Source of the DNA: Takashimella koratensis
Taxonomy: Eukaryota > Basidiomycota > Tremellomycetes > Trichosporonales > Tetragoniomycetaceae
Assembly: GCA_003116875.1 (NCBI GenBank)
Contig: BCKT01000001.1
Span: 2,537,486 to 2,601,485, forward strand
DNA length: 64,000 bases
Reading direction: 5' to 3'
Below the pieces are notes generated by a model, which saw only the letters and a program-made list of their open reading frames with translations, did not search any database and was not told the DNA's origin. Below, piece after piece: positions 1-9,716 of the stretch. Position numbers and translations under genes: made by a program. How positions within the stretch are numbered: the stretch's first letter is position 1; each line of letters begins with the position of its first letter.

Positions 1-564
1 CTGATACTCGCCACCGCCTCATCGCCTCGCTGCAAACAATACCTCTACATACACACCCGTTCCTGCCCCTGTATCTTGTGTGTGTCCCCCTGATTCCCGA
101 CGTCGGCCGGTTTATCGAGAAGCGTGTTGGTCGTAAGGTTGTCTGTGGTTGTGTGTGTCACCGACTTTACACACAAACACATACACACATACACACATAC
201 ACTGGCTCTCTTTGTCAACAAACATCCTCAGCAGACAACCAACGAGGCCACCAACGAGGCCATCACCTCCCCTCTCCAGCACACGTCCTTGTCCTTCGCT
301 ATCACCCACATCACCCACTCGCAGCCTCGCAGAATCCCCACCTCCCCTCCCTCGCCGTCCTCGTCCACACCACTGTGCCCCCTGCGCCCGACTGTGCCCA
401 CCTCGCACCACGCATCGGCTGTCGTCGAGGGAGCCACGCGTCACGATCATTCATCGATTCTAGCGCGAGGTGCAATCTTCGCGTCGCTGTCTCACTCCCA
501 CCCTCCCAGTCCTAGACAAATTTCGTCTCAGCCTGTCACTATAAACCCCTCCCCTCTCGTCAAC
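1..564 (+). other. Upstream leader region of the first gene
   Basis: No convincing protein is seen before the ATG at 565. The stretch is C/T-rich with an ACAC(AT)-type simple repeat near 170-211, like the pyrimidine-rich leaders of other genes in this window. The reading frame of the downstream gene stays open back to 124, but its composition there is that of a leader. The true 5' end may lie outside the window. Confidence 0.5.
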
Positions 565-3552
565 ATGTCTCACCTCACCCCTCTTGACACCCCTCTCGTC
601 ACCACCACCACCACCACTGCTGCAGTCACCGCGTCCAACCCGACCGTCCCAACCCTCACTCTATCCCAACTCTCCCACCACTTTGCAGAATCAGCACACC
701 TCCCACCCACCGACACTTCTTTCCTCTTCACCAGTCCCAACGTCTCTTCTCTCACTCTCGCCCCACCTCGCTCTTCCTCTCCAGCACGCAAGATCACCCG
801 ACGCCGTCCACCACCAGGCCACGGGCATACCAAGTCCTCGTCTACGTCCACACCAGCCATCGCCAAAGTATCTGCGACAATTCCCGCCTCCGATACGTCC
901 TGGCTCGACCGACGCTTCTTCTTCCGCCAATACACCATGGGCCAGGGACAGGGCAAACTCGAGGCCGGGTCGAGCCACACCCGGTCTCAACAAGACGGTC
1001 TCCCTTCCGAACCGCACTCCCCGTTCAATCCCTACATCGAGCAGCTGCAGTCCCTTCTACCCACAGCTCAGCCGATGCAGGCTGAGGCGACCGACGCCAC
1101 TTGGTCGCGAATCGACTATGGACCGGGCCCCAGTAAACCCCCACCTGCAGGTCCGACCGCTTACGAGAGCAGGCGTGTCGCCGGGCTCGCACGCAAGCTG
1201 TCTAAAGCAAGGATCAAGCGCAACGGGTCGACCGAGTCTCGTCGTGGTTCCGAGGAGGGTACGCCCAAGACTGAACCCGAGCCAGCGGGCAGCAAATCGA
1301 CCTCGCCCCAGTCTTCCCATTTCCTCCAAAGCACCAAGACGATGAAAGCGTCGACATTCTCAGCCCGCAAGCGCATGTCCAACCCACCATCCCCTACCTC
1401 CCTCCCATCAGTCGCCCCATCCCCTGGCCTGGTCCCCGCACCTACCCCTTCGCCCGCTCCCAAACCCTTCCCTTTACTCACAGGCGACCTCTCCCCATTC
1501 TCCCTTCCCGTAATGACCACCCTACCACCACGTACCACCTCTCGACCCGCTGCGCCACAACCCCCACACACCCCGCGAAACAGTCGCCACCGTAAATCCA
1601 CCTCTTCCGGCCGAAGCTCAATCAAGTCTCCTCGTCGCGCGGAACGCGAGTGGCGCGCAAAAGTCGCTGCCCTCTCTTTCACCCTCGAACCCAGCTCCTC
1701 TCCCTACGCATCTTTCCGTGGCCCTGTACCTCCTCCTCGTCCATCAATCACCCCGTCCAACTCCAAGCTCGGGCCTATGGTCTCCACACAATCATCCCCA
1801 GACGACGAGCACGTCGTCACTCCTCTCAGCCAGCGGTCTCCACCAGCCAAATCGTTCTCGAGCAACCGGAGCTTTGCCACACTGGGCCACCATATCCACC
1901 TCCAGGCCGAGTACCGCGACCCGCACGGAAACGACACGTCGTTTCTCTCCATTAACAGCAGAGAAGATCGCAAGACTTCCATCGCACCGTCCGTATCGAG
2001 TTTCTACTTTGATCCGAACGGGTCAAGGGTGTCGACTCGCCCCTCGTCAGTCGCCGCGGATCGGCTGTTCTTACCTCTTCGAGCTGCCGATTCGCCAACG
2101 CCTTCTTCCCCACTCGCCAACCAAGAAACCCCTCGACCAAGCCCTACTGAGGCAAACTTCACTCCTGCCTCGTCACAGCGTAGCCGGCGCCCGCTTCCTC
2201 CATTCGCGAGCTTCCAGATCTCCCCGGTCAACGTCGGCGACGGATTCGATATAAGTCCTACGAGCCCTACCAACTCGGCACCGACACCTGTTCCATCCTC
2301 GTCCGCCGCTCTCCATAGCCCACACGCCAAGTCTCTTAAAGAGAGCGAAAGCTCGTCACGCCGCCACTCGATGCCTTCTGGATCGCCGGGTGGTCGAGAC
2401 GTGAGGTTCTTCTCTCTCCCAACGGGTTCAAGCACCCCCGACCGAACCGAGGCAGGAAAGGGGAAAACCAACTCTAACCTGTCGCTAGACTTTGTTTCGG
2501 CCAAGCGACACAGCCAACAGTTGGGGAGATCTCCATCGCCGGCTACACCTACCTCCCAGCGGATCGAGGAAGAAGGCGAGAGCGGGGAAGGTCAGGATAA
2601 AAGAGTATCGAGGTTCTCGCCATCTCCCACGACGGCATATATATTGTCGGCACGGAGCATCGGGAGAATCGCATGGACCAAGGGTTTGAATTTGACCGAC
2701 AAGGAGCCAGCGTCACCGTGTGCGAACAAGGGCCAGGTCTCACGATGGAGCGATGACTCGTCGATCGTTGCGGTCGCGGACAGGGGAGCAGAAGACCGGA
2801 TCCGGGATGGCAAGGAGGAGAATGGGAAGCGACCAGGCTCGAGTCACCCTTTTTCGGTCGATCGATTAGAGCCGGATCGAGTCTTGGTTAAGGGGAAACA
2901 ACAATCATGGACTGGTCAACCCCTTTTCGGGCTAGGATACGACGACGTCACGCTTTCGCCTCTTCCACCGCTTACACCACCGATCCCGCCGTTTACACCA
3001 TACGAAGTGAAACACGATAACCAATCGGACCCGTTCTTCGTCCCTTCCGCCTCGGGGGCAGCAGCACATCGCGAAGCGGAAGCAAAGGGACAAGGGAATT
3101 CGAGTCGACGAGGAGTCCAGGCGGAAACGGCGATGGGGATGGCAAGGCAACAGTCTCGACGCGAACCACATGCCCATGCCCATACGCACCAACACCATCA
3201 CAGGCAGCAGGTTCAGCAGTCCCAGCAGTATCAACACCACCATCACACCAGCCAATACAGCCAGCAAAATCAACAACAGACGATTCAGTACTCGATGACG
3301 GTAACAGCTGGTCGAGCGCTCAAATCTGAAGTCCTGGGTACATCGAGCGTGACTAATCGGGTGGAGTTGGTACCTGGTCGACGACCACCCAAGAGTGGAC
3401 TTCCAATGGATGTGAGTACAGTAATTGACTGGTGGGTAGAAGCTGGAGCTGATGTGAGATCAGGATCTGCAAAGGTGGCTCGCGCAGACTTCAATCACTT
3501 CGTGAATGGCAAGTTCATGGGATCGAATTCAAGGAGATGGAAGACAGTATGA
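565..3552 (+). CDS. Long disordered Ser/Pro-rich protein, function unknown
   Basis: A single uninterrupted frame of 995 codons from the ATG at 565 to the TGA at 3550. I chose this start because the frame upstream (open to 124) reads like a leader and 565 is preceded by CAAC. The product is almost entirely low complexity: Ser, Pro and Thr throughout, basic patches near residues 200-225 and around residue 360, and a His/Gln-rich stretch around residues 870-915 (runs of HH, QQ, HQH). The last 70 residues are less biased and contain the segment IDWWVEAGADV, the most likely conserved part. No catalytic domain, signal peptide or membrane segment is visible. It could be a scaffold or regulatory protein; I do not recognise it. 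It is one of the few conserved-looking genes here without an intron. Confidence 0.7.
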   Translation: MSHLTPLDTPLVTTTTTTAAVTASNPTVPTLTLSQLSHHFAESAHLPPTDTSFLFTSPNVSSLTLAPPRSSSPARKITRRRPPPGHGHTKSSSTSTPAIAKVSATIPASDTSWLDRRFFFRQYTMGQGQGKLEAGSSHTRSQQDGLPSEPHSPFNPYIEQLQSLLPTAQPMQAEATDATWSRIDYGPGPSKPPPAGPTAYESRRVAGLARKLSKARIKRNGSTESRRGSEEGTPKTEPEPAGSKSTSPQSSHFLQSTKTMKASTFSARKRMSNPPSPTSLPSVAPSPGLVPAPTPSPAPKPFPLLTGDLSPFSLPVMTTLPPRTTSRPAAPQPPHTPRNSRHRKSTSSGRSSIKSPRRAEREWRAKVAALSFTLEPSSSPYASFRGPVPPPRPSITPSNSKLGPMVSTQSSPDDEHVVTPLSQRSPPAKSFSSNRSFATLGHHIHLQAEYRDPHGNDTSFLSINSREDRKTSIAPSVSSFYFDPNGSRVSTRPSSVAADRLFLPLRAADSPTPSSPLANQETPRPSPTEANFTPASSQRSRRPLPPFASFQISPVNVGDGFDISPTSPTNSAPTPVPSSSAALHSPHAKSLKESESSSRRHSMPSGSPGGRDVRFFSLPTGSSTPDRTEAGKGKTNSNLSLDFVSAKRHSQQLGRSPSPATPTSQRIEEEGESGEGQDKRVSRFSPSPTTAYILSARSIGRIAWTKGLNLTDKEPASPCANKGQVSRWSDDSSIVAVADRGAEDRIRDGKEENGKRPGSSHPFSVDRLEPDRVLVKGKQQSWTGQPLFGLGYDDVTLSPLPPLTPPIPPFTPYEVKHDNQSDPFFVPSASGAAAHREAEAKGQGNSSRRGVQAETAMGMARQQSRREPHAHAHTHQHHHRQQVQQSQQYQHHHHTSQYSQQNQQQTIQYSMTVTAGRALKSEVLGTSSVTNRVELVPGRRPPKSGLPMDVSTVIDWWVEAGADVRSGSAKVARADFNHFVNGKFMGSNSRRWKTV

Positions 3553-3900
3553 GAAAGAGGAGTGGGAGAAGGGTTTGGTATTAGGGTTTTGCTTGCTTGG
3601 AGGAAGGAGTTGGGGAAGTGTCGATCACGTAGATATGTACAGTATAACGGATTTGTACAAGGTAGATCAGGGTCATGAACCTGACGAGAAGATTGCAACG
3701 AATGAACGAAAGTATCGATAAGGTGAGGAATGAGAGATTTGTGGATGAGGGAAAGAGAGTACAGCGGGTCGATCAGAATTGAATTGAAGTTATGTACAGT
3801 AGAACGAATTTGTATGGAATAAAGCTCAGAGTAAAGAAAACCAATAGAACTTCAAGGAATGAACGAGGGTATCAATACGGTGAGAGTTGAATCATTTGTG
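3553..3900. other. Intergenic, convergent; tandem duplication
   Basis: This lies between the + strand gene ending at 3552 and the - strand gene ending at 3901. It contains two diverged copies of a roughly 112-bp unit spaced exactly 157 bp apart (see the repeat entry). An AATAAA lies near 3819. No gene is seen. Confidence 0.6.
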
Positions 3901-3902
3901 TC
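3634..3902. repeat. Diverged direct duplication, period 157 bp
   Basis: Copy 1 is about 3634-3745 and copy 2 about 3791-3902. Both open with TATGTACAGTA followed by AACG..TTTGTA, and both later carry AATGAACGA..GTATC.ATA.GGTGAG. The offset is 157 at both anchor points, so the duplication has kept its register without gaps while bases diverged. The second copy touches the stop codon of the GSY-family gene ending at 3901. Confidence 0.7.
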
Positions 3903-4854
3903 AAACTCCAGTCGTGTCGTTGGAACCAGGAGGCTTTGGAAGCAGAATGCGAGTGAGCGGCGGTTTGGGAAGAGAAGTGGACCCCAGGATCCTGCCAACA
4001 ATCGGGCGCCTCCACACGTAAGGGCGATAATCGAAGGAGGTTCCGGATTCGAAGCGTACGGTTCCGAATTCAAAGCGTCCCGAGTCGGGGTCCTCCCCAA
4101 TCGGGAGCGAGTCTCTGCGGCCCAGCCAAAAGTCCGACCTCTTTTCATTTGTAAAGATGCAAGAGTTGCCATTGGCGAAGACGTCGCTCAAAGCTGTGGT
4201 CGTTTCATCAACGGGTACGCGGCTGCGGAGTGGCGAAAAAAAGCTCAATTTTTGACCGGAATCAAGTGACTTGATCTGTTCTTCCGTGAGAGGTGCCCCA
4301 TTTTTAAATTGCGTGAGGTAAATCTTGAGTTCGGTTGGTAGAAGCTCGTTGTGGGTCGAATGCGTCTCGGATTGCGTTGATGGCGACACCTCTTCTCGTT
4401 GACGCACTACAGGGGCGTAACTTCCCGTCGGAATCTTGAATGTGCTCCCCGCGTGCACTCGGTACCACTCTTCCGTGATCTCTTCGCCCGACAGTCGACT
4501 TTCCGTCGGACGAAGGAAGCCCTTCTTGGTCAAGTATCTGTCATTCTTGACCTTGACGAGGTAATCGCAAGTCAGCTCGGTGATCCATCCATCGGTGATG
4601 ACACAGACTCCAATCGATTTGCCAATGGTATAGTACCTGTAGCGACTTGGAATCGGTGAAAAGAGACCGGTCTCGGTGAAAGGGATAGGGTTCTCTTCAA
4701 TGCCGTTTCCTTCTTCGTCGGCGTGTATGCCTTCCTCGTCGACAGGGATCTCCTCTTTTGAACAATCGCCGGAAGTAGGGTCGGGGGGCAGCTTTCCAGT
4801 CAAGACGTCAGAGAGGCTGTCGTCCGATTCCACGTCCACCGGTCGGACCACCAT
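3901..4854 (-). CDS. GSY-family orphan protein, copy 1
   Basis: An intronless 317-residue protein. I chose the ATG at 4854 (context ACCATGG) over the longer frame start at 4971, because family similarity begins downstream and the extra 39 residues look like leader. Acidic, disordered N-terminus (about 1-65), then the family core: NDRYLT, an AGSTFKIPTGSYAP segment, a hydrophobic FFSP block, NGNSCIF, a WLGRRDSLPIGED block, and a C-terminal PYVWRRPIVGR segment. The final 30 residues repeat an LPKPP motif. The same blocks occur in the same order in the next two genes on this strand. No signal peptide or membrane helix is seen, so a cytosolic or nuclear protein is likely. The function is unknown and I do not recognise the fold. 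Confidence 0.75.
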   Translation of the reverse strand: MVVRPVDVESDDSLSDVLTGKLPPDPTSGDCSKEEIPVDEEGIHADEEGNGIEENPIPFTETGLFSPIPSRYRYYTIGKSIGVCVITDGWITELTCDYLVKVKNDRYLTKKGFLRPTESRLSGEEITEEWYRVHAGSTFKIPTGSYAPVVRQREEVSPSTQSETHSTHNELLPTELKIYLTQFKNGAPLTEEQIKSLDSGQKLSFFSPLRSRVPVDETTTALSDVFANGNSCIFTNEKRSDFWLGRRDSLPIGEDPDSGRFEFGTVRFESGTSFDYRPYVWRRPIVGRILGSTSLPKPPLTRILLPKPPGSNDTTGV

Positions 4855-5601
4855 GGTGCTGTCAATGCTTCGACGAGTGGTTATAGGCTGTGAGGGAGAA
4901 GTGAACGTGTTTGTTGGAGCTGGGGAGGGATGTTGTTCGTCGACGAGGGAGTGGAAGAATGAGCAAGGCAAGAAGATCCAAGAGCGAAGTCAGTAAAGTG
5001 ATGGGTAAAGTGCAAAGGCGTGAGAGTGGATTGAGTGAAAGTAGGTGAAAAAACGGGGGCAGGGGGAAAGAGGTAGGGGGGTTAAATATGTCGTCGTCGA
5101 TAGGAGGAAAGACAACTCCACCCTTCGACAAAGAGAATTAGCAATTCTTTCGCCATTACAACCCCTCGTTTCCTCAGATGGTGCCCCTTGCCTTCTCTTT
5201 CGCTCTCGACAAAGGCGAAGTGAAGGCGTAGACAAAAGATGGTACAAGGCGTTGGAGTTGGAAAGATCCTTTGAGACCGAGCCCTCCATGCCACTCTGCT
5301 GCCCAGAAGGGCAGGCCTTCGCCTAGCCCCTTGGTTTTGTGTGTAGCGTTCACGGGGAGTTGACAGCTCTGTGGGAGAGGATCCTGACCAGCGGAGGTTA
5401 CGTCCTGACGACTGCGCAGTCTCCTCGAGCTCATTCACAAGTGGCGCTTCAAACAACGCGGTGTTCCGCAGACAGGAAGAAGAGAAAATAAATGACATGA
5501 CAGCAAGATATAGGACATAAAATAGCGCAACCATGAGCTAAAGATCCGACCATATTCGAGTGAAGCAATATCAGCCTCAATGATGAGCGTAGAGTGTTTG
5601 A

Positions 5602-6300
5602 CTAAGTACGACTCGACAAGTCGAATCCAGTGTACCGCTGTCTCTCAATGACTGGATGTTTCCATACAAACGGACCATTAACCGTATCGTTGCCAAATTG
5701 GTATTGCCTTGGGCGAAATACTGAATCGGCCCCAACTGGAAGGGTACTGCTCTCGCCAAACCAAAGTGTCAGCTCATCTTCCACCCCAAAAATACACGAA
5801 TTCTTCCCGCGAGAAAACATGTTGACAGATCCTTCAGTGATTTCACCGACAGCACCCCTTGCAACAGAACCAGCAGGGGTGAACCAGCAAAGGTGAGGGA
5901 GGTTGAATAAGGAAGCGATGTCATTCGATGACACACTACCTTGGCCGTTGACCGTTGCCAACCAAAGCTTGGTTGAAGCCTCTATCTGAGAATCCGAAAG
6001 ATCTAGTGGTTGAAAGTAAGCGTATGACCCTTTACGGAGCATGATTGTGCTCCCAGCCAAAACCCTGGATTGTACCGTTTGCTTATCAAGCCTCGCCTGT
6101 CGAGTGGGAGTGACCTTCATGACCCCGTCGTCTGTCAGGTATCGATCGTTGCTGACGGCAGTGACGATATAGTCCTGAGGAAAGGTCACAGCTTGTTCGC
6201 TGTTTGTTATATGCAGAGTCTGCAGACCAAAAGGTGTTCGAAGGTGATATGACATAGTATGACCTCCTCCTTCAGACCGAGTAAGGTAGGTACTATTCAT
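5602..6300 (-). CDS. GSY-family orphan protein, copy 2
   Basis: An intronless 232-residue protein; the ATG at 6300 is preferred to the one at 6321 because a TATA-like element lies about 100 bp upstream and a short leader fits better. The core blocks are NDRYLT, LAGSTIMLRKGSYAYF, LPHLCWFTPAGS, GKNSCIF, DELTLWFGESSTLPVGAD and a terminal GPFVWKHPVIER. It is closest to copy 3, sharing DYIVTAV..DRYLTD.GVMK almost exactly, so the two probably arose by tandem duplication. This copy has an intact C-terminus and can serve as the reference for the frameshift in copy 3. No export signal or membrane segment. Function unknown. Confidence 0.8.
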   Translation of the reverse strand: MNSTYLTRSEGGGHTMSYHLRTPFGLQTLHITNSEQAVTFPQDYIVTAVSNDRYLTDDGVMKVTPTRQARLDKQTVQSRVLAGSTIMLRKGSYAYFQPLDLSDSQIEASTKLWLATVNGQGSVSSNDIASLFNLPHLCWFTPAGSVARGAVGEITEGSVNMFSRGKNSCIFGVEDELTLWFGESSTLPVGADSVFRPRQYQFGNDTVNGPFVWKHPVIERQRYTGFDLSSRT

Positions 6301-7043
6301 GGTTCGTGTGTTGTGCTGCAAGTTGCGTCCTTGACTATGTTGAAATCAAGGTAAAATCAAAGTGAAAGTTGAAAATGCACTGTCAACAACCACTGCTGAT
6401 GTTATATTTGAAGGAAAGCTCTTTTGTACTCTACTACGCAAAGGCATTCCCTACCCGCTGGGCTTGTCCACTGCGTATGTTCCTTTCTCTTGTTCACTCA
6501 TGAAACCAGCGGTGATTGTTTGTGGTGGAGGAATGGAGAAAGGAGCTTGTCTGACCTCAACAGAGCTCAAACAGACCTTTGAGATTGTGGAAATTATTTG
6601 GCTAGAGTGCACGATCTCTGTCTCTCCCAATGTTGCCGAGCACTGGCAGGTGCTGAAAGGATCAGACAACCGATGGGAGACAAAGGAGAGAAGCGGAGCA
6701 GAGGTCAAGGGAGCAAAACACCGTTAGTTTCAACCCATCAGTATTCCCCCTCAACCTCCACATGTTACAGTACAGTCCGATCCACGCCCGGGGTGTATCG
6801 CCTCCGCCTAGCGTGGTGGAACATCACTCATTTCAGAGACCGGCTGTGTTAGGAGTGACGTGAGTTTCCCGAGAGTCACCACAGGGCGAGGCATGTACCC
6901 TTTCGTCTTTTTCTTCGAATACACGACACATGTTGATCCTCCATCTGTTTGCCTTCAGCAGAGAGATCAAGAAAACGCGCTCAAGAGATGAGGAATCAAA
7001 AAGAACACGATGCAATCTGCATAAGAGCCAAGCGTAACAGTGA
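6301..7043. other. Intergenic between GSY copies 2 and 3
   Basis: This holds the promoter of copy 2 and the 3' flank of copy 3. A 121-codon frame on + (6362-6727) has no similarity to either orphan family and overlaps the putative promoter; I do not call it. Nothing else seen. Confidence 0.4.
6402..6408 (-). promoter_or_regulatory. Putative TATA element
   Basis: On the - strand this reads AAATATAAC, about 102-108 bp upstream of the ATG at 6300. Other orphan-family genes in the window have TATA-like elements at similar distances. Confidence 0.45.
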
Positions 7044-7733
7044 TCAATGAGTCATGCTACTGTCAGTGGAGTTCAGCCAATTATTGGCTGGGTCCATTTG
7101 ACGCTTTGTATACAAACGAGCCAAAGTTAGCGTCCTCGCCAACCGCAAATTTGCCTGACTCGATACTCTCACCAACGGGGAGAGTGTCTTTGACTCGCCC
7201 AGCCACAGTGTGAGCTCATCCTTGCCTCCGAAAATGCATGAGTTTCTGCCGAGAGCAAACGTCTCGATGGGCGCTTCCATTGTCGACTGGGGGATGATAG
7301 AGTGGGCTGGGACGAACCAGCAGAGGTGAGGGAGCTCACAAAAGATGTCGACCTCCCCCTGTGTGATTGTCCCTTGACCGCTTACCGTTGCTAAAGCAAG
7401 TTTTCTCTCGGTAATATGGTGTGTGTTCGACTTCTGCGACGGGGTGATGTCGGCATACGAGCCTTTTGGCAACTGTATGGTGCTCCCAGCCAAGATTCTC
7501 AATCTCACTTCATGCGAAACATAACCCTGCTTCCGAGCCTCGGTTTGCTTCATAACTCCGTTGTCGGTAAGGTATCGGTCGCACCTAACAGCAGTGACAA
7601 TGTAGTCTGTTGCAAGGGTCACAAATTGGGTACTATTGGTGATGTTCAAACCAAGTGGGCCGACATTTGTATTGATCTCAATCGTCGTGCGGTAACTTTC
7701 GGGGTCAGACGAAGTTATGTTGGTCGTGTCCAT
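7044..7733 (-). pseudogene. GSY-family orphan protein, copy 3, frameshifted near its 3' end
   Basis: From the ATG at 7733 the frame matches copy 2 closely: DYIVTAV, DRYLTDNGVMK, LAGSTIQLPKGSYAD, LPHLCWFVPAHS, GRNSCIF, DELTLWLGESKTL. At the next family block (LPVG) the frame leaves the family and runs into unrelated residues to a stop at 7044. The family-like C-terminus (PVGE, then GSFVYK) is encoded in another frame from about 7178 and would end at a stop at 7081. One extra base near 7176-7184, beside a run of four G on the + strand, explains this. It could be a real loss of the C-terminal block or a sequencing error. No TATA-like element is clear upstream, unlike copy 2, which favours decay. 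The intact part is about 185 residues. Confidence 0.7.
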
Positions 7734-8512
7734 GTTTGAAGTTCTGGGCTGCCAGCTCGGTTATGTTCGGTGACCGTAGGGAGAAATTATGAAATTTCGC
7801 ATGCACATCAAAAGCGGTCGCGCTACATTTGTACTCTGAAAACACAGAGAGGACTATGCAGTACTCCCGACGACGAGTGGGGTGCACTGTTTTCTGCAAA
7901 GGAAAACTCCATTGTTTTCCAAACCAGACGACGTTGTCTGAGAAGCCCAGAAGAGAATGGAAAGCTGTCTCAGAACAGCGGAGCTGAAACTCACCTTTGA
8001 GTGCTGAAACCCGATTTTCTAGACAGCAGTTTCACCTTCGTTTCAAGCAGATGCGCAGCGTAGCCCTTGGTCCGACTTAGCTCGGACTGTCATTCCGGTC
8101 CAAACAAGCTCTGGGTGCAAGCTACCAAACCCCGTTGAAACTACAATAACAGACCTCATCAATTGAAACCTCGCGTTGCTCGACCTTTCAGTAATGCGCA
8201 CCTCCTCCCTCTTGGTGGTGAAGGCCGAGAGAGGGGGAAAGACGTCAGCACTGACGGACAGGTTATCTAAGGACAGCAGCTCAGTGGCTCTAATGTGAGA
8301 CAAAGGATCATTGAGCAGTCTCATGGCATCATGTAGCCTGTCGATCAAGTGTAAAAGCAGACCACCCATCCTCTTTATCCCACGCGAAGCCTCTCCGCAC
8401 AATCTCAAAGTATGAACAATTTCCGCCCTCGTCATCGAGTCGATCCAAACCTTCTCAATCTTCGTCATCTCTGGGTCATCGGAAGACAGCCCCTTCACGT
8501 TCTCGCAAGCGA
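7734..8512. other. Intergenic between GSY copies 3 and 4
   Basis: Apart from the doubtful 151-codon frame listed separately, I see no gene. Imperfect AT-rich inverted stretches occur around 7785-7800. Confidence 0.35.
8043..8498 (-). CDS. Doubtful small helical ORF
   Basis: A 151-codon frame just downstream of GSY copy 4 on the same strand. Residues 10-75 would form leucine-rich amphipathic helices (for example GGLLLHLIDRLHDAMRLL), which is unusual for a random frame, and the ATG is only 14 bp past the stop of copy 4. No family is recognised and no family motif is shared. It may be a separate small gene, a downstream exon, or chance. Confidence 0.25.
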   Translation of the reverse strand: MKGLSSDDPEMTKIEKVWIDSMTRAEIVHTLRLCGEASRGIKRMGGLLLHLIDRLHDAMRLLNDPLSHIRATELLSLDNLSVSADVFPPLSAFTTKREEVRITERSSNARFQLMRSVIVVSTGFGSLHPELVWTGMTVRAKSDQGLRCASA

Positions 8513-9280
8513 CTACTCCGTCGTCGTTTCGTTCTCGGGGATGAACACGGTAAACTCGTTGCCATCGCGGTCCTTGACAGTATGAAGAATGCCGTGGCCA
8601 AGGCCCTCAGGGCGATTGGTTCCCTTCCAAAGCATCGTCTTCTCTGGGTCTGAGCAATACCAAGTCAACTCAGGGAGATTGGTCAGAGTTGAGCGGGGGC
8701 AAAATGGGGAGTCAGCTGTGAGCCGAGGACGAGCCCAGGCGAGGGTAATCGAGTCGCTTGGGGATGATGGCGCGTTTTGAACGAGCTTGTTCCAGGTCGG
8801 CGAGCGGTTGAGACAATCCTTGTCCGCCTCGTTGGTCAAAATCGTGTTTGCATTCGAAATGCCAATTTTGAAGTCGGAACCCGCCACGTAAGATCCCGCT
8901 TTCATCCGCACCACGCTCTCGGAGTAAGCGACGAACCACACCTCCTCGGAGTGGTCGAGTGAAGGGAACAGGCCTCCAGTTCCCTCGTCGGCGGTGATGA
9001 TGGTGACGGTGGACTTGTGGGTAAGAAGGACGTAGCGAGACTCCGTGAGAAAAGTGAATTCTGCTTCGACTTTGCCGTCAATGGTCAGCTTGTAAAGGAT
9101 GTCGCCGATGTCCGTCGTCGTCGTCGTGATGTTCAGACCCGAAGCAGAAGCGGAAGCCTCGCCGCTCTGGGAGGCGACGTTCTCGAGATTCACCTGTGTC
9201 GCCGAAGCATTCGGAGCGGAGGCGGATGCCGAAGTCTCGCGGCGGTTGTTGACGAGTTTGGCTCGTGATCGTGTCAACAT
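8513..9280 (-). CDS. GSY-family orphan protein, copy 4 (divergent)
   Basis: An intronless 255-residue protein. The ATG at 9280 is preferred to 9406 because a TATA-like element sits at 9361-9368, inside the longer frame. The N-terminus (1-50) is Ala/Ser/Thr-rich with a basic start (MLTRSRAKLVNNRR). The core is much diverged but keeps the order of family blocks: SRYVLLT (compare DRYLT), VVRMKAGSYVAG (compare GSTI.L.KGSYA), NLPELTWYCSDPEKTMLW (compare LPHLCWF and LTLW fused or shortened), then RPEGLGHG. The assignment to the family is by motif order, less certain than for copies 1-3. No signal peptide or membrane segment. Function unknown. Confidence 0.65.
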   Translation of the reverse strand: MLTRSRAKLVNNRRETSASASAPNASATQVNLENVASQSGEASASASGLNITTTTTDIGDILYKLTIDGKVEAEFTFLTESRYVLLTHKSTVTIITADEGTGGLFPSLDHSEEVWFVAYSESVVRMKAGSYVAGSDFKIGISNANTILTNEADKDCLNRSPTWNKLVQNAPSSPSDSITLAWARPRLTADSPFCPRSTLTNLPELTWYCSDPEKTMLWKGTNRPEGLGHGILHTVKDRDGNEFTVFIPENETTTE

Positions 9281-9716
9281 TGCTGTGGTAAAGGCGATGG
9301 AGGAGAGAGATGAAGGTTGGGGGGTGAGGGGATCGGAAAGAGAGGGGGCCGAGGGCCTGCTATTATATGCTTGATCTTGGTCCCAACGTGTGCGGGGTGA
9401 GGACAAGAAAGCTTGAGTGCTCCGCTCATCCTTTGAAAGACCATCCCTTCAGCTTTTTGCACACACCGAGTAACGGGTGTAAGGCGAGGGTACTTGTTGA
9501 AGCTGCAGGTCAACCATTGAGTGTCGGTTCCGCTCCGTCCTCTGCTCGTTTGCATCTCAAACAAAGGACCAGAGAGGCAGAGCAGAAATGCGGAGGAATC
9601 AACAAAATGTTGACGTTAGCAGCAAGAGTGCTACCCCTTGTGATACAAAGGATTTTCAACCAACTCGTTACATCATGTATCTTGTCAACCAGGCGCAAAA
9701 CCAACCCTCCCTTCAT
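9281..9716. other. Intergenic upstream of GSY copy 4 and downstream of the V-ATPase gene
   Basis: This holds the TATA-like element at 9361 and the 3' flank of the gene ending at 9717. No other gene is seen. Confidence 0.5.
9361..9368 (-). promoter_or_regulatory. Putative TATA element
   Basis: On the - strand GCATATAATA, about 80-88 bp upstream of the ATG at 9280. It supports the shorter start of GSY copy 4. Confidence 0.5.

Noticed and set aside
6362..6727. 121-codon frame on + between GSY copies
   Set aside because: Overlaps the promoter of GSY copy 2 and shares no motif with either family.
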